From assembly GCF_023674465.1 (NCBI RefSeq), contig NZ_CP098400.1, positions 1,178,001-1,242,000 on the forward strand: a stretch of 64,000 nt of DNA. The letters run 5' to 3'. Made by a program: the position numbers and the translations under genes. Shown here piece by piece: positions 45,905 to 54,642 of this stretch (positions are counted from its first letter, which is position 1; every line of letters begins with the position of its first letter). The notes under the pieces are model-generated. The model was not told where the DNA came from, did not search any database, and worked only from the letters and a program-made list of their open reading frames with translations. This stretch comes from Xiashengella succiniciproducens (lineage in GTDB: Bacteria > Bacteroidota > Bacteroidia > Bacteroidales > Marinilabiliaceae).

Positions 45905-46879
45905 TTACTTGGTCTGATAAACTGGAATAATCTCCATCCCCTTGTCAGCAAAGAGTTTTCTTACTTCCCCGAAATCACGGGTAAAACCAAGTGCAAAACC
46001 TCCGCCTCCGGAACCACAAAGCTTAAGCAGGTATTTTCCTGTGCTTATGCCATATATCCACTCCATCTCGACCGATGCAGGTATCATTGCAGAAAAATGT
46101 GTGGCCTGAAATAGCGATAGTTCCCTCAGGTAATCGGTAAACTTGTCAAGATCACCACCTGTAAGGTATTTGATGCAGTTGTTGTTGACAGGTATATACT
46201 CCTTTTTCATCAGATCCAGAAAGCTTTGATCCTCGCATTTCTTCATAAAGTTCTCTACAAGTGGAGCAGTCTTTCCCGGCTTGCCGGTGTTAAGCAGGAA
46301 GATGGCATCGTCGGCCGTCAGGTTGTACTTGGGGATGCCAACAGCACTGATACTCTGGTCCTCCCCAATTAACAGGGGGTGTTTCATATAGCAGATCAAA
46401 GGATCTATTCCGGAACTTGTGCCATGAAACCAGGACTCCAGTACTGCCAGGTCCTTCTTTAGCTGCAAGGTGCCGCTATTGTCGGATGCCCTACGAGGAT
46501 AGGCATGTTCGGTCTTGTAACTGTGATAAAGTGCAGCTACCAGAGCGCCACTGCTGCCTAGGCCGTAGCCTTCGGGTATCGATGACTCAAAGTACAGACC
46601 CTTATCAAGGTCCCTGCCGAGTCGTACTGTGTCAAAGTTTTCCGGAAGCCGTCCTTCCTTCTCAAGGCTTAGCAGATGCTCGTAATACTCCCTGAGCAGC
46701 ACATTGCTGCGACGGGCGTAGTCCAGGTCGGTATATCTGTTTTTGTTGATAAAACCCAGTGAACCGTTAAAATGGGCATAGGGAATTGTAAGACCCATAG
46801 AGCCCAATATGATACTGTACTCACCAAAGAGCATTATCTTGGAGTGGAAGAACTCGCTTTTATAGCTATTTTTTGGCAT
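45905..46879 (-). CDS. mvk: GHMP kinase, mevalonate kinase type
   Basis: A 324-residue GHMP kinase. It starts with KIMLFGEYSIILG (about 14-26), has the ATP loop GYGLGSSGALVAA (about 104-116), a WFHGTSSGIDP segment with the catalytic Asp near 159, and a C-terminal GSGGGGFALGF motif. Mevalonate kinase phosphorylates mevalonate at C5. It is the last gene of the mevalonate run, 38 bases after mvaD. A different GHMP substrate is possible, but the location strongly favours mevalonate. Confidence 0.82.
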   Translation of the reverse strand: MPKNSYKSEFFHSKIMLFGEYSIILGSMGLTIPYAHFNGSLGFINKNRYTDLDYARRSNVLLREYYEHLLSLEKEGRLPENFDTVRLGRDLDKGLYFESSIPEGYGLGSSGALVAALYHSYKTEHAYPRRASDNSGTLQLKKDLAVLESWFHGTSSGIDPLICYMKHPLLIGEDQSISAVGIPKYNLTADDAIFLLNTGKPGKTAPLVENFMKKCEDQSFLDLMKKEYIPVNNNCIKYLTGGDLDKFTDYLRELSLFQATHFSAMIPASVEMEWIYGISTGKYLLKLCGSGGGGFALGFTRDFGEVRKLFADKGMEIIPVYQTK

Positions 46880-46917
46880 GGTCTGCTTTCTCAGTTTTTC
46901 ATCCTATCAAGCCAGGA

Positions 46918-47967
46918 TCAAATCTCGTCAATATTTCTTTCAGGACCGGGACCTATCTCATCATAGATCAGCTTTTGCTCGTGGCAAAGTGCACTTAGTT
47001 CCTTCTCTATAAAACTCCTTACTTTTTCCTCCTCTGAAGCGGGGTAAAGAAGGTGAACATTGGGTCCTGCATCCATGCTGAAGCCAATAGTCAGTCCACC
47101 GGCCCTGGCTTCCCTGATCAGTGCCAGAGCACTGATAGTGTTGGGGTGGAGCAGGGTATAGGAGGGTGTCGAACTCATCATTAATCCATGCAATGAGAGT
47201 GCCTCATTTTCCGCTATTTCAAAAAACTCATCCCAGTCACCATCCTTCAGTATTCCGAGGAGTCTTTCGGTATGGTCCTTTGCCTGGCCAATCCTGGCAT
47301 CACGATAGGGGTGGAAGTCCATCAGACTATGTCCCTCGCTGCTGCTGACCTTCTTTTTGGCAGGATCGATAATCAGGATTGCATTGCGTATGGTTTTGAA
47401 GTCGTCTGCTACTTCCTCAACGGGGATGGCATACATATCCGAACTGCCTTTCAGGCCCTCAAATCTGCCCCACAGGGTCCAGCCTCCGTAAACGGATCGT
47501 GCAGCACTGCCAGAGCCCAAGCGTGCCAATCCCGAAGCCATCATTCTGTCGGGTTGTGTGTCCTCCTTACCCAGACTAAGGTTGTGTAGCTCGATAAGTC
47601 CCAGCGCCAGGGCGCTCATCGAACTGGCAGATGAGGCAATGCCCGAGGAGTGGGGGAAGGTGTTGCTGCTTTCGATATACAAGTGGTGCTTACGGATAAA
47701 GGGCAGGTGCCTCCGTGCATGCAGCATAAAGGCCTCTATCTTGTCGTTGAAGCTCTCCTTAACTTTTCCATTAAGGCTAAATGTAAAGCCGCCTTCAACA
47801 GCCGGCTCGGCCTTAATCCTTGTGCGGGTGACGGCCTGCCTTAGTGTGAAGCTGATGCTTGGATTTAAGGGCTCCTGAATATTCTTTTTGCCCCAATATT
47901 TTACAATGGCAAGATTTGAGGGGCTTACCCATTCCGCTTCAGCCCTTATCTCCCTGATCAGTGTCAT
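46918..47967 (-). CDS. mvaD: diphosphomevalonate decarboxylase
   Basis: A 349-residue GHMP enzyme. Diagnostic are SNLAIVKYWGKKN near the N-terminus (about 17-29), NTFPHSSGIASSASSMSALA (about 102-121) with the phosphate loop, GSGSAARSVYGG near 151-162 and the C-terminal FSMDAGPNVHLLY. It uses ATP to convert diphosphomevalonate to isopentenyl diphosphate. It lies 29 bases after the GYDIA kinase gene. Confidence 0.93.
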   Translation of the reverse strand: MTLIREIRAEAEWVSPSNLAIVKYWGKKNIQEPLNPSISFTLRQAVTRTRIKAEPAVEGGFTFSLNGKVKESFNDKIEAFMLHARRHLPFIRKHHLYIESSNTFPHSSGIASSASSMSALALGLIELHNLSLGKEDTQPDRMMASGLARLGSGSAARSVYGGWTLWGRFEGLKGSSDMYAIPVEEVADDFKTIRNAILIIDPAKKKVSSSEGHSLMDFHPYRDARIGQAKDHTERLLGILKDGDWDEFFEIAENEALSLHGLMMSSTPSYTLLHPNTISALALIREARAGGLTIGFSMDAGPNVHLLYPASEEEKVRSFIEKELSALCHEQKLIYDEIGPGPERNIDEI

Positions 47968-47996
47968 TCTACTTTATTCAACCCCTGTTTAACATA

Positions 47997-48959
47997 CTAC
48001 CTGTACAAAAGTTCACCAAGCCCGAAAAGAGTCTTGTAGCCTTTGTCTGTGAAATATTGTGCTGTGTCAAAGTCTGTATCCCTTGCCATGAAAAGCACAA
48101 AATCCCCTCCCCAGGCTCCAAGTGATTTGATGCTGCCTGGAAAGTCAGGAAATATTTGCTCCCTGACAGGTTTCAGTCCGGTGGCTCCGGCCACCAGCCT
48201 TTCATGCTCGTCCATAAGTGTGGAAAACTCCCTTGCAGTGTTGATCTGCGCCATTTGTTCCGAAATCTCACTGATCCTGTTGATCAACCCCTGGTCTTTG
48301 GCTCTTTGCTGCAGGAAGCGCTTTACCTCGCTTGCCGAACTTTGCTTTCTGCCAGTCCAAACTACTCCAAGCTGGCTAAGAAAGGGCGGATTAAATGGAG
48401 CAACCACGACTTCTGCTTGTTGTCCTGGAAGGCGTCTATAAAACAAGGGATCGTTACTACCTGCGCAGGCAATGTCATAACCTGAACCTCCTATCGTTCT
48501 GTCCATTAGGGTATAGGGGTCAATATTGAGCCATCTGCCTAACATCCAGAGGAGAGTCGAACTACTTCCCCAGCCCCAGTCACGCCTAAATTCAAGCTTG
48601 CATTCTACCCTTAATCCGGTAGGAAACTCCCTGCCCTTCATCAAGGCAGCGGCTTCTTTTAATATCTTTTGAAGTGCCTCAGCACTGTTATTGGGGGGAT
48701 CCGTATTATTGTGTTTTTGTAATACCTCTGTATCTTGGAGCTTGTTCTCCTCCAAGATCTCCAGGTTTGCATCAAAGGTGCAGTCAAGCCAGATCCGGCC
48801 CTGTTCCTTTGCCACCCAGTGGAGCTTTCCGGGTTCTGCCGGAGTGAAACTGAAACTTTGTCCCTGTTTCAGTGGCAAGGCAAGAGCCTTAGCTCCGTGA
48901 AGTACGAGGTACTCGCCAGATAATAGCAGTTTTCCGTTTGCGTGGCAGAACTCCATCAC
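47997..48959 (-). CDS. GYDIA-type GHMP kinase, candidate phosphomevalonate kinase
   Basis: A 320-residue GHMP kinase with the start GKLLLSGEYLVLHGAKALA (9-27), ATP loop DWGWGSSSTLLWML (127-140) and the motif GGSGYDIACAG (157-167) that names this Bacteroidota subfamily. Phosphomevalonate kinase is the one step of the pathway not otherwise accounted for in the cluster, so that role is likely by elimination. It overlaps the HMG-CoA reductase gene by 4 bases. Confidence 0.78.
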   Translation of the reverse strand: MMEFCHANGKLLLSGEYLVLHGAKALALPLKQGQSFSFTPAEPGKLHWVAKEQGRIWLDCTFDANLEILEENKLQDTEVLQKHNNTDPPNNSAEALQKILKEAAALMKGREFPTGLRVECKLEFRRDWGWGSSSTLLWMLGRWLNIDPYTLMDRTIGGSGYDIACAGSNDPLFYRRLPGQQAEVVVAPFNPPFLSQLGVVWTGRKQSSASEVKRFLQQRAKDQGLINRISEISEQMAQINTAREFSTLMDEHERLVAGATGLKPVREQIFPDFPGSIKSLGAWGGDFVLFMARDTDFDTAQYFTDKGYKTLFGLGELLYR

Positions 48960-50389
48960 TGTTTTCTCCTTTGCTCAATAAAGTCCTTTACAGCCTTTAC
49001 ACTGACAGTGTGGGAATTAAAGTACTCAAAGGCAGCCTGTTTCTCCTCTTCGCTTGCATCAAGTGAGTTGAGTATATTGGGCAGGTGGAGTTTCATATGT
49101 CCCTTCTGTATTCCGGTGGTTACAAGCGATGCTACCGCACTGAAATTATTTGCCAGTCCTGCAGCTGCAGCAATTCCCATTAGTTCGGCAGCACTCGGCT
49201 CCTGTATGATCTCAAGAGCCTTGCGTGCAAGCGGATGCAATCTTGTAAGTCCCCCTACTGTTCCCACGGCCATAGGCAGGCATAGGGACATTGTGAAATG
49301 GTCATCAACAACACTGCATTCAGACAGGGAAGTGTAACGACCATTGCGTGAGGCATAGGCATGTCCTGCGGCCTCAATAGCTCTAAAGTCGTTGCCCGTT
49401 GCAAGTATCACGGCATCCACACCGTTGTAAATCCCTTTATTATGCGTTACTGCTCTGTCCACATTAGCTGTGGCAATATCAACGGCCAGTTTAAATCTAC
49501 GGGCAAACTCAGTCGGGGTAAAAGTTCCGGCATAGGGTTTAAGTGCTTCGACAGGACACTCCACCGAGCATTTTACAATGCATCCTGGGTAATTGTTTGA
49601 CAATATTGCCATAATGATTTCCGGTTCCCCAAGTTGCTTCTCACGGAAGAAGTCAAGTATAGGCTCCTTCATAGCCTCCAGAACTGTATTTATAAAGTTT
49701 GCACCCATACTGTCGGCCGTCTCGAAGTAAGCCTTTATACGGTACACAAAGGGAAGGGAGTGTGAACTGTGGGGTGTCCCGGCGGCAGCATACTCATCTG
49801 TTACTTTTCCTGCACCTGTTGCACTGCCGTGTTTTGACTCGCCGGCACTGACGTTTTGAGATACACTGCCAGATGTGGTGCCGGCAGTATGATGGCCTTG
49901 GTCGGAAGATAGTAGCTCCAACTGGATAATCCCGCCCCCTCGCTTTTCCATGGAGGCAGTTACCGGACTGACTTCCCGGCGTAGGTGATCTTTAAGTTCT
50001 TCTTCGTGCTTTCTTAGCTCAGCTTCGCTGCCATGCCATTCAAACCATAGATCCCCTGTCTTGACGGTTCCCAACACCTCAACCCGGAAGCCTCCGTTTT
50101 TTGCCCAAAAGGATGCCGCTCTGGCGGCTGCAGCGACTACCGAACTCTCCTCAATAACCATGGGAACGGCATAGAGCCGGCCATTGATCAGGAAGTTGGG
50201 TGCCACCCCGAAAGGCAGGTAATAATTGCTTAGTGTATTCTCTGAAAAGTTGTCGAAGACCTCCTGCAGTTCAGTATGCCTGAAGCTGGCCAGAGTTTCA
50301 TCAAACTCGGCCCCCAGGCCATAGGTCTCCCTGAGATATTCTATCTTTTGCTCACGCGAAAGTTTTGAAAATCCTTTGATTGGCTGCAT
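48956..50389 (-). CDS. mvaA: hydroxymethylglutaryl-CoA reductase, class II, with an insertion
   Basis: The protein has 477 residues where class II enzymes usually have about 430. The N-terminus contains PFGVAPNFLING and MVIEESS with the catalytic Glu near 81, followed by FETADSMGANFIN. Lys318 lies in THNKGIYNG, Asp334 in TGNDFRA, and the flap histidine near 431 in KGHMKLH. Residues about 161-210 are an extra Ser/Gly/Thr/His-rich stretch. It interconverts HMG-CoA and mevalonate; here the biosynthetic direction is implied by its neighbours. It starts 7 bases after the IPP isomerase gene. Confidence 0.93.
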   Translation of the reverse strand: MQPIKGFSKLSREQKIEYLRETYGLGAEFDETLASFRHTELQEVFDNFSENTLSNYYLPFGVAPNFLINGRLYAVPMVIEESSVVAAAARAASFWAKNGGFRVEVLGTVKTGDLWFEWHGSEAELRKHEEELKDHLRREVSPVTASMEKRGGGIIQLELLSSDQGHHTAGTTSGSVSQNVSAGESKHGSATGAGKVTDEYAAAGTPHSSHSLPFVYRIKAYFETADSMGANFINTVLEAMKEPILDFFREKQLGEPEIIMAILSNNYPGCIVKCSVECPVEALKPYAGTFTPTEFARRFKLAVDIATANVDRAVTHNKGIYNGVDAVILATGNDFRAIEAAGHAYASRNGRYTSLSECSVVDDHFTMSLCLPMAVGTVGGLTRLHPLARKALEIIQEPSAAELMGIAAAAGLANNFSAVASLVTTGIQKGHMKLHLPNILNSLDASEEEKQAAFEYFNSHTVSVKAVKDFIEQRRKQ

Positions 50390-50396
50390 TTATACC

Positions 50397-51404
50397 TTAT
50401 TTGTCCGGTTGCTGCCTCAGTCTGAGATAAGCATCGGCCAGGCTCAGGCTCTTCTTCAATTGCTCGGCAAAGGCTTTAAGTTTACCGTAATCGCCCGTTG
50501 CATAGCGCAAAAATCCGGAGCCCATACCAAAGAGAGCCGGCATTCTGCAAGTTCTTACAAGCCTGTAGCCCTCCAGCACATCACTGATGCCCCCGGAGAT
50601 TATAATATTTCTGGTGCGTATATATATCGAACTGTCAAGCATCTCGTTGACAAAGGCACACATTTCCGAAGCCGTGTGTCCAACGTTGGCAAAACTCTCA
50701 AAGGGCTTTGTGTCAAAATCCTCCTGTCTCCTCAGTTCCAGTAGGGTAAAGTTGGTGCCTCCAAGGGCACCAAACTCGATAGCTTCGAGGGGAAGCTGCA
50801 GCAGGGCTTTGAGGCTTTCAGGTCCCATTCCCTGGCCCACCTCTTTTACGATAAGTGGGATCCTTGTCTTTTCCACAAAGCGACTTAGGGTATTTATCGG
50901 TGCCTCCTCAAAGATGTCACCTTCGGGTTGGAAGGCTTCCTGTAAGGGGTTGACGTGGATTATCAGACCGTCGGCACGGAGCAGGTGAACCAGCTCCTCC
51001 AAGCGCTCCCAGGAACCGTCTTTGAGCATCTTTTCGAGCTGGGCTATGCCGATATTGGCAAAGAGGGGAACCTCATTCCCGATTATATCGCGCACGTCGA
51101 AGTCCTTCCAATGGCTTCTGTCCTCAAGCAGTATCCTACATGATCCAAGTCCCATGCCCATGCCGTACTCGGCGCAGACCCTTGCCAGGTTTCTGTTGAT
51201 TTCCGCGGCACTACGTGTGCCTCCGGTCATGCTTGAGACCCAAACAGGCAGCATCATCCGTTTTCCGGCAAAACTGATTGGTGTGGGTGCCCCGCTGTGA
51301 TGAGGTGACAACATAGGTTCATAGTTGAAGTAACGGTTTGCATCCGCCCCTTCAATCCTCGACTTGAAAGCCAGTTCGATATGCTCCTTTTTCCTTTCTT
51401 CCAT
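50397..51404 (-). CDS. fni: isopentenyl-diphosphate isomerase, type 2
   Basis: A 335-residue FMN TIM-barrel enzyme. Seen are MLPVWVSSMTGGT near 51-63, HVNPLQEAFQPEGD with the substrate motif near 150-163, VKEVGQGMG near 187-195 and a C-terminal ISGGISD flavin phosphate site. It interconverts IPP and DMAPP and needs FMN and NADPH. It is the first of the five isoprenoid genes and follows the acyl-CoA dehydrogenase gene by 61 bases. Confidence 0.94.
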   Translation of the reverse strand: MEERKKEHIELAFKSRIEGADANRYFNYEPMLSPHHSGAPTPISFAGKRMMLPVWVSSMTGGTRSAAEINRNLARVCAEYGMGMGLGSCRILLEDRSHWKDFDVRDIIGNEVPLFANIGIAQLEKMLKDGSWERLEELVHLLRADGLIIHVNPLQEAFQPEGDIFEEAPINTLSRFVEKTRIPLIVKEVGQGMGPESLKALLQLPLEAIEFGALGGTNFTLLELRRQEDFDTKPFESFANVGHTASEMCAFVNEMLDSSIYIRTRNIIISGGISDVLEGYRLVRTCRMPALFGMGSGFLRYATGDYGKLKAFAEQLKKSLSLADAYLRLRQQPDK

Positions 51405-51436
51405 AAGATTTAAAGTCTGCCAGGTTTAGCTGCCTA

Positions 51437-51457
51437 AAGGTACTGAAAATGTACCTT
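51437..51457. repeat. short hairpin between acyl-CoA dehydrogenase and fni
   Basis: 7-bp AAGGTAC/GTACCTT stem with a 7-base loop, in the 61-base gap. No T run follows in the minus direction, so it is a weak or no terminator. Confidence 0.35.
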
Positions 51458-51465
51458 AAATGTAA

Positions 51466-52608
51466 CTATAGCAGACGTGAGATCACAAGTCTCAATATTT
51501 CTGAGGTGCCTTCACCTATTTGCAGCAGTCGCTGGTCGCGGTAAAAGCGTTCGACGGGGTTGTTTTTAAACAGACCCGAACCGCCAAAGATTTGCACTGC
51601 CTCGTCGGCTATCTCACGGGCAATCTCGGATGTGTATAATTTGGCAATTGCCGCCTCACGTGTGTAGCTGTAGCCCCTGTCCTTGAGGATACAGGCCTTA
51701 TAGAGCGTGTTACGTGCAAGTTCAAGCTTCATATCCATATCGGCCAGTTTAAAACTGATGGCCTGGTTGCGGATGATGGGTTTACCAAACTGCACTCGCG
51801 TTTTTGCATGCTTATGTGCCAATTCATAAGCACCTTGAGCAAGCCCAAGGCCCATTGCTGCTACCGACAGTCGTCCACCGTCAAGCGTTTTGAGCATGTA
51901 CTTTGCACCCTGCCCTTCCTTTCCAAGCAGGTTTGTATATGGTACCCTGCAATTGTCAAAAGTCAGCTTTGCAGTATCGGCAGCCCTCCACATCATCTTG
52001 CCAAGCATCCTTTCAGCCTTAAAGCCTGGTGTATCCCTTTCCACAAGAATAGTAGTAAGCCTGCTCTGACCTGACTCCTCAGTAGTCTTGACCTGCAGGG
52101 TCACCCCAAGGGTAATGGGAGTGGAGGCGTTTGTAATAAACCTCTTAGCACCATTAATAACCCAGTGATCACCATCCCTCACAGCCGTCGTCTCCGTTCC
52201 AAGAGCATCAGATCCTGCGTTCTCTTCAGTCAGACCAAAGCCCCAAAGCTTTTGTCCGGTAGTCAGCTGTGGCAGGTATTTCATCTTCTGCTCCTCGGTA
52301 CCGTAATCCAGTATCGGCACCAGACCCAGACTGTTGTGGGCCACCACTGTGGCGGCCTGCGAACTGTCAATGCGGGCAAGTTCCTCAACCGCAATAATAT
52401 ATGAAAGCGTATCCAGGCCACGTCCTCCATATTCCTTAGGCATGTTAAGGCCCAGGATACCGGCGTTGCCCATCTTGTGTGTAAGTTCAACCGAGAACTC
52501 CTCATTCTCGTCAAGCATGGCAGCTTTGGGCGCAATCTCCCTTTCGGCAAATTCCCTAATCTCTCTTCTCAGCGCCTCATGCTGCTCTGTCAATAGCGGG
52601 TTCATCAA
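51466..52608 (-). CDS. acyl-CoA dehydrogenase
   Basis: A 380-residue FAD enzyme with the usual three-domain fold: GFGLTEENAGSDA (flavin contact, about 122-134), WVINGAKRFITNA, RVQFGKPIIRNQAISFKLADM and the C-terminal IGEGTSEILRL. Neighbouring genes suggest isovaleryl-CoA as substrate. However, the catalytic Glu366 lies at the position used by short- and medium-chain enzymes, and the site where human isovaleryl-CoA dehydrogenase has its base reads LDGGRL. It may therefore act on a range of branched or short acyl-CoAs. It passes electrons to ETF. Confidence 0.88.
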   Translation of the reverse strand: MMNPLLTEQHEALRREIREFAEREIAPKAAMLDENEEFSVELTHKMGNAGILGLNMPKEYGGRGLDTLSYIIAVEELARIDSSQAATVVAHNSLGLVPILDYGTEEQKMKYLPQLTTGQKLWGFGLTEENAGSDALGTETTAVRDGDHWVINGAKRFITNASTPITLGVTLQVKTTEESGQSRLTTILVERDTPGFKAERMLGKMMWRAADTAKLTFDNCRVPYTNLLGKEGQGAKYMLKTLDGGRLSVAAMGLGLAQGAYELAHKHAKTRVQFGKPIIRNQAISFKLADMDMKLELARNTLYKACILKDRGYSYTREAAIAKLYTSEIAREIADEAVQIFGGSGLFKNNPVERFYRDQRLLQIGEGTSEILRLVISRLL

Positions 52609-52648
52609 TTACGTTTTAGTGAATTGTTTAACGATATAATCAGATTAA

Positions 52649-52656
52649 CAAAAGTA
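52649..52656 (-). promoter_or_regulatory. possible internal -7 box before the acyl-CoA dehydrogenase gene
   Basis: TACTTTTG on the minus strand matches TAnnTTTG, 41 bases before the start codon. No -33 element is seen. It could give extra transcription of the downstream isoprenoid genes. Confidence 0.3.
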
Positions 52657-52668
52657 TTAGCTTGAAAA

Positions 52669-54642
52669 TCAGGATGCCTGCGTAGGTTCTATCTCAACGA
52701 GAACCTCATTGGCCTTGACCTGGGTACCAGATTGAGCATGTACCAACCTGACCCTTCCGCCGGCAGGGGCCGTCAGAAGGTTTTCCATCTTCATGGCCTC
52801 CAGTACCACAAGGGTATCACCAGCACTTACAAGATCTCCTTCCTTTACCTTCACCTCGACAATGCGACCCGGGATAGGGGCTTTTACATTGTCGCCACTA
52901 CGCTTCTGTGCGGAAGTATCTGCCTTGGTCTGCAAAGGCAGAACAGGTCTGACCGCCCAGCGGCTCATGCCATGTTCAAGCACAAAGCCTGCCTGCTCAG
53001 CACTTGCCCATGCAAAGCGGAAGGACTCTCCAGAAAGGGTGAAGCCCAGCACAGTCTCATCAAGGAAGGCATTCTCTACCTGGTAGCGGTTTGACGCATT
53101 TACAGTTACCGAAACAGCACGTCCTGCTCCTTCCCACGAGATATTGTAAGACTCTCTGTTAAGCAAAAACTCATACTGTCGGTCCAGTCTCCAAAAGCCG
53201 GTGCTTTGCCAGACCGACTCACCCTTATTACGGTAGAGTAATTGCAGCATCAGCGCTGCAATTGCAGCAACCTCAGGGTTGATAATCTTTGCAGCCCTGT
53301 ACTCATGTTTTGAGCAAAAGGCGGTGGTCGTGTCCCCTGCCATGTACTTCCCGCTCAGCATAATGCTTTTGAGGTATTCGATATTTGTGTCTATCCCACA
53401 AATCAGCGTTTCACCAAGGGCATTTAGATGTCCTGCAATAGCAGCATCACGTGTTGGCGCATGGGTAATCACCTTTGCAAGCATGGGGTCGAAGTTGGGT
53501 TTGATTTCCACGGGGGTATCAAACCAGGTATCCGTGCGTGCAAGTATGTTAGAGGGCCACTTGACCTTCAGTATCTGTCCCGGTGATGGAATAAAGTCAC
53601 GCAGTGGGTTTTCGGCATAGATACGGCTCTCTATTGCATGTCCATTGATGCGGATATCGTCCTGGGTGAAGGGGAGGGGCAGACCCATTGCCACCTTCAG
53701 CTGCAGTTCCACCATGTCGAGTCCGGTAATACTTTCAGTAACCGGGTGTTCGACCTGCAAGCGGGTATTCATCTCGAGGAAGTAATGCCTGCCCGACTCG
53801 TCGAGCAGAAACTCTACTGTGCCGGCATTATGATAGCCGATGGCCCTGCAAAGCGCCAGAGCATCACGGGTCAATTGGGCACGCTTCTCCTCCGATAGTC
53901 CCGGAGCAGGAGCCTCTTCGATAATCTTCTGGAAGCGCCGCTGTATGCTGCATTCCCTCTCGAAGAGATGCACCAGGTTGCCGTGCAGGTCGCCGAAGAC
54001 CTGCACCTCTATATGGCGAGGGTTTTCTATGTATTGTTCGAGGTAAACAGTATCGTTGCCGAAGTAGTTTGCCGCCTCACGAGCTGTTTGTGACAGTTTG
54101 TCGGCCAGCATTGCAGGGTCTTCGATCTTCACCATACCCTTACCACCACCACCGGCAGCAGCTTTTACGATAAGTGGATAGTGCAACGCGGAACTCCTCC
54201 CGGCAATTTCGTTGATTGATCCTTCGATGGACATTGTGACGGGGACCTGGTTTTCCATTGCAATCCTGCGGGCAGTTATTTTGTTGCCCATCAGTTCAAT
54301 AGCCTCCGGTGAGGGACCAACAAATATCAGTCCGGCAGCCTCGGTCCTCCGTGCAAAGTCTGCATTCTCAGAAAGGAAACCATAGCCGGGATGGATGGCG
54401 TCAGCCCTGTATCTCAGAGCCAGGGACACAATCTCTGCGGCATTGAGGTATGTATCTGCAAGTGATTCCCCCTGTATATAGGCCTTTTCGTCGGCAAAGG
54501 TGTCGGGTTCGCTGTCGCTTACCAGTCCTATGGTTCTGATTCCCATCGCGCGTGCACTTCTAACGATTCGAAGCGCCACCTCTCCTCTGTTTGCTATAAA
54601 CAATCGTCTTATAGGTCGAAAGCTGATACTTCCTTTAGTCAT
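52669..54642 (-). CDS. 3-methylcrotonyl-CoA carboxylase alpha subunit (biotin carboxylase plus biotin carrier)
   Basis: The ATG at 54642 is preferred: it overlaps the hydratase stop (ATGACTAA) and begins just before IRRLFIANRGEVALRIV. The 656-residue protein has a biotin carboxylase domain (YIQGESLADTYLN, KAAAGGGGKGM, FLEMNTRLQVEHPVTE) in the first 450 residues, a middle BT-like region, and a C-terminal biotinyl domain with Lys617 in VLEAMKMENLL. It loads CO2 on biotin for the beta subunit encoded two genes upstream. Identity rests mainly on that partner. Confidence 0.9.
   Translation of the reverse strand: MTKGSISFRPIRRLFIANRGEVALRIVRSARAMGIRTIGLVSDSEPDTFADEKAYIQGESLADTYLNAAEIVSLALRYRADAIHPGYGFLSENADFARRTEAAGLIFVGPSPEAIELMGNKITARRIAMENQVPVTMSIEGSINEIAGRSSALHYPLIVKAAAGGGGKGMVKIEDPAMLADKLSQTAREAANYFGNDTVYLEQYIENPRHIEVQVFGDLHGNLVHLFERECSIQRRFQKIIEEAPAPGLSEEKRAQLTRDALALCRAIGYHNAGTVEFLLDESGRHYFLEMNTRLQVEHPVTESITGLDMVELQLKVAMGLPLPFTQDDIRINGHAIESRIYAENPLRDFIPSPGQILKVKWPSNILARTDTWFDTPVEIKPNFDPMLAKVITHAPTRDAAIAGHLNALGETLICGIDTNIEYLKSIMLSGKYMAGDTTTAFCSKHEYRAAKIINPEVAAIAALMLQLLYRNKGESVWQSTGFWRLDRQYEFLLNRESYNISWEGAGRAVSVTVNASNRYQVENAFLDETVLGFTLSGESFRFAWASAEQAGFVLEHGMSRWAVRPVLPLQTKADTSAQKRSGDNVKAPIPGRIVEVKVKEGDLVSAGDTLVVLEAMKMENLLTAPAGGRVRLVHAQSGTQVKANEVLVEIEPTQAS

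Noticed and set aside
45769-45951. 60-codon minus-strand frame past the mevalonate kinase gene.
   Set aside because: It overlaps the kinase end and has a basic, low-information sequence; no ribosome site.
51437-51457. Hairpin that might end transcription between the leucine and mevalonate genes.
   Set aside because: The stem is only 7 bp and no T run follows in the direction of transcription; kept as a weak repeat, not a terminator.
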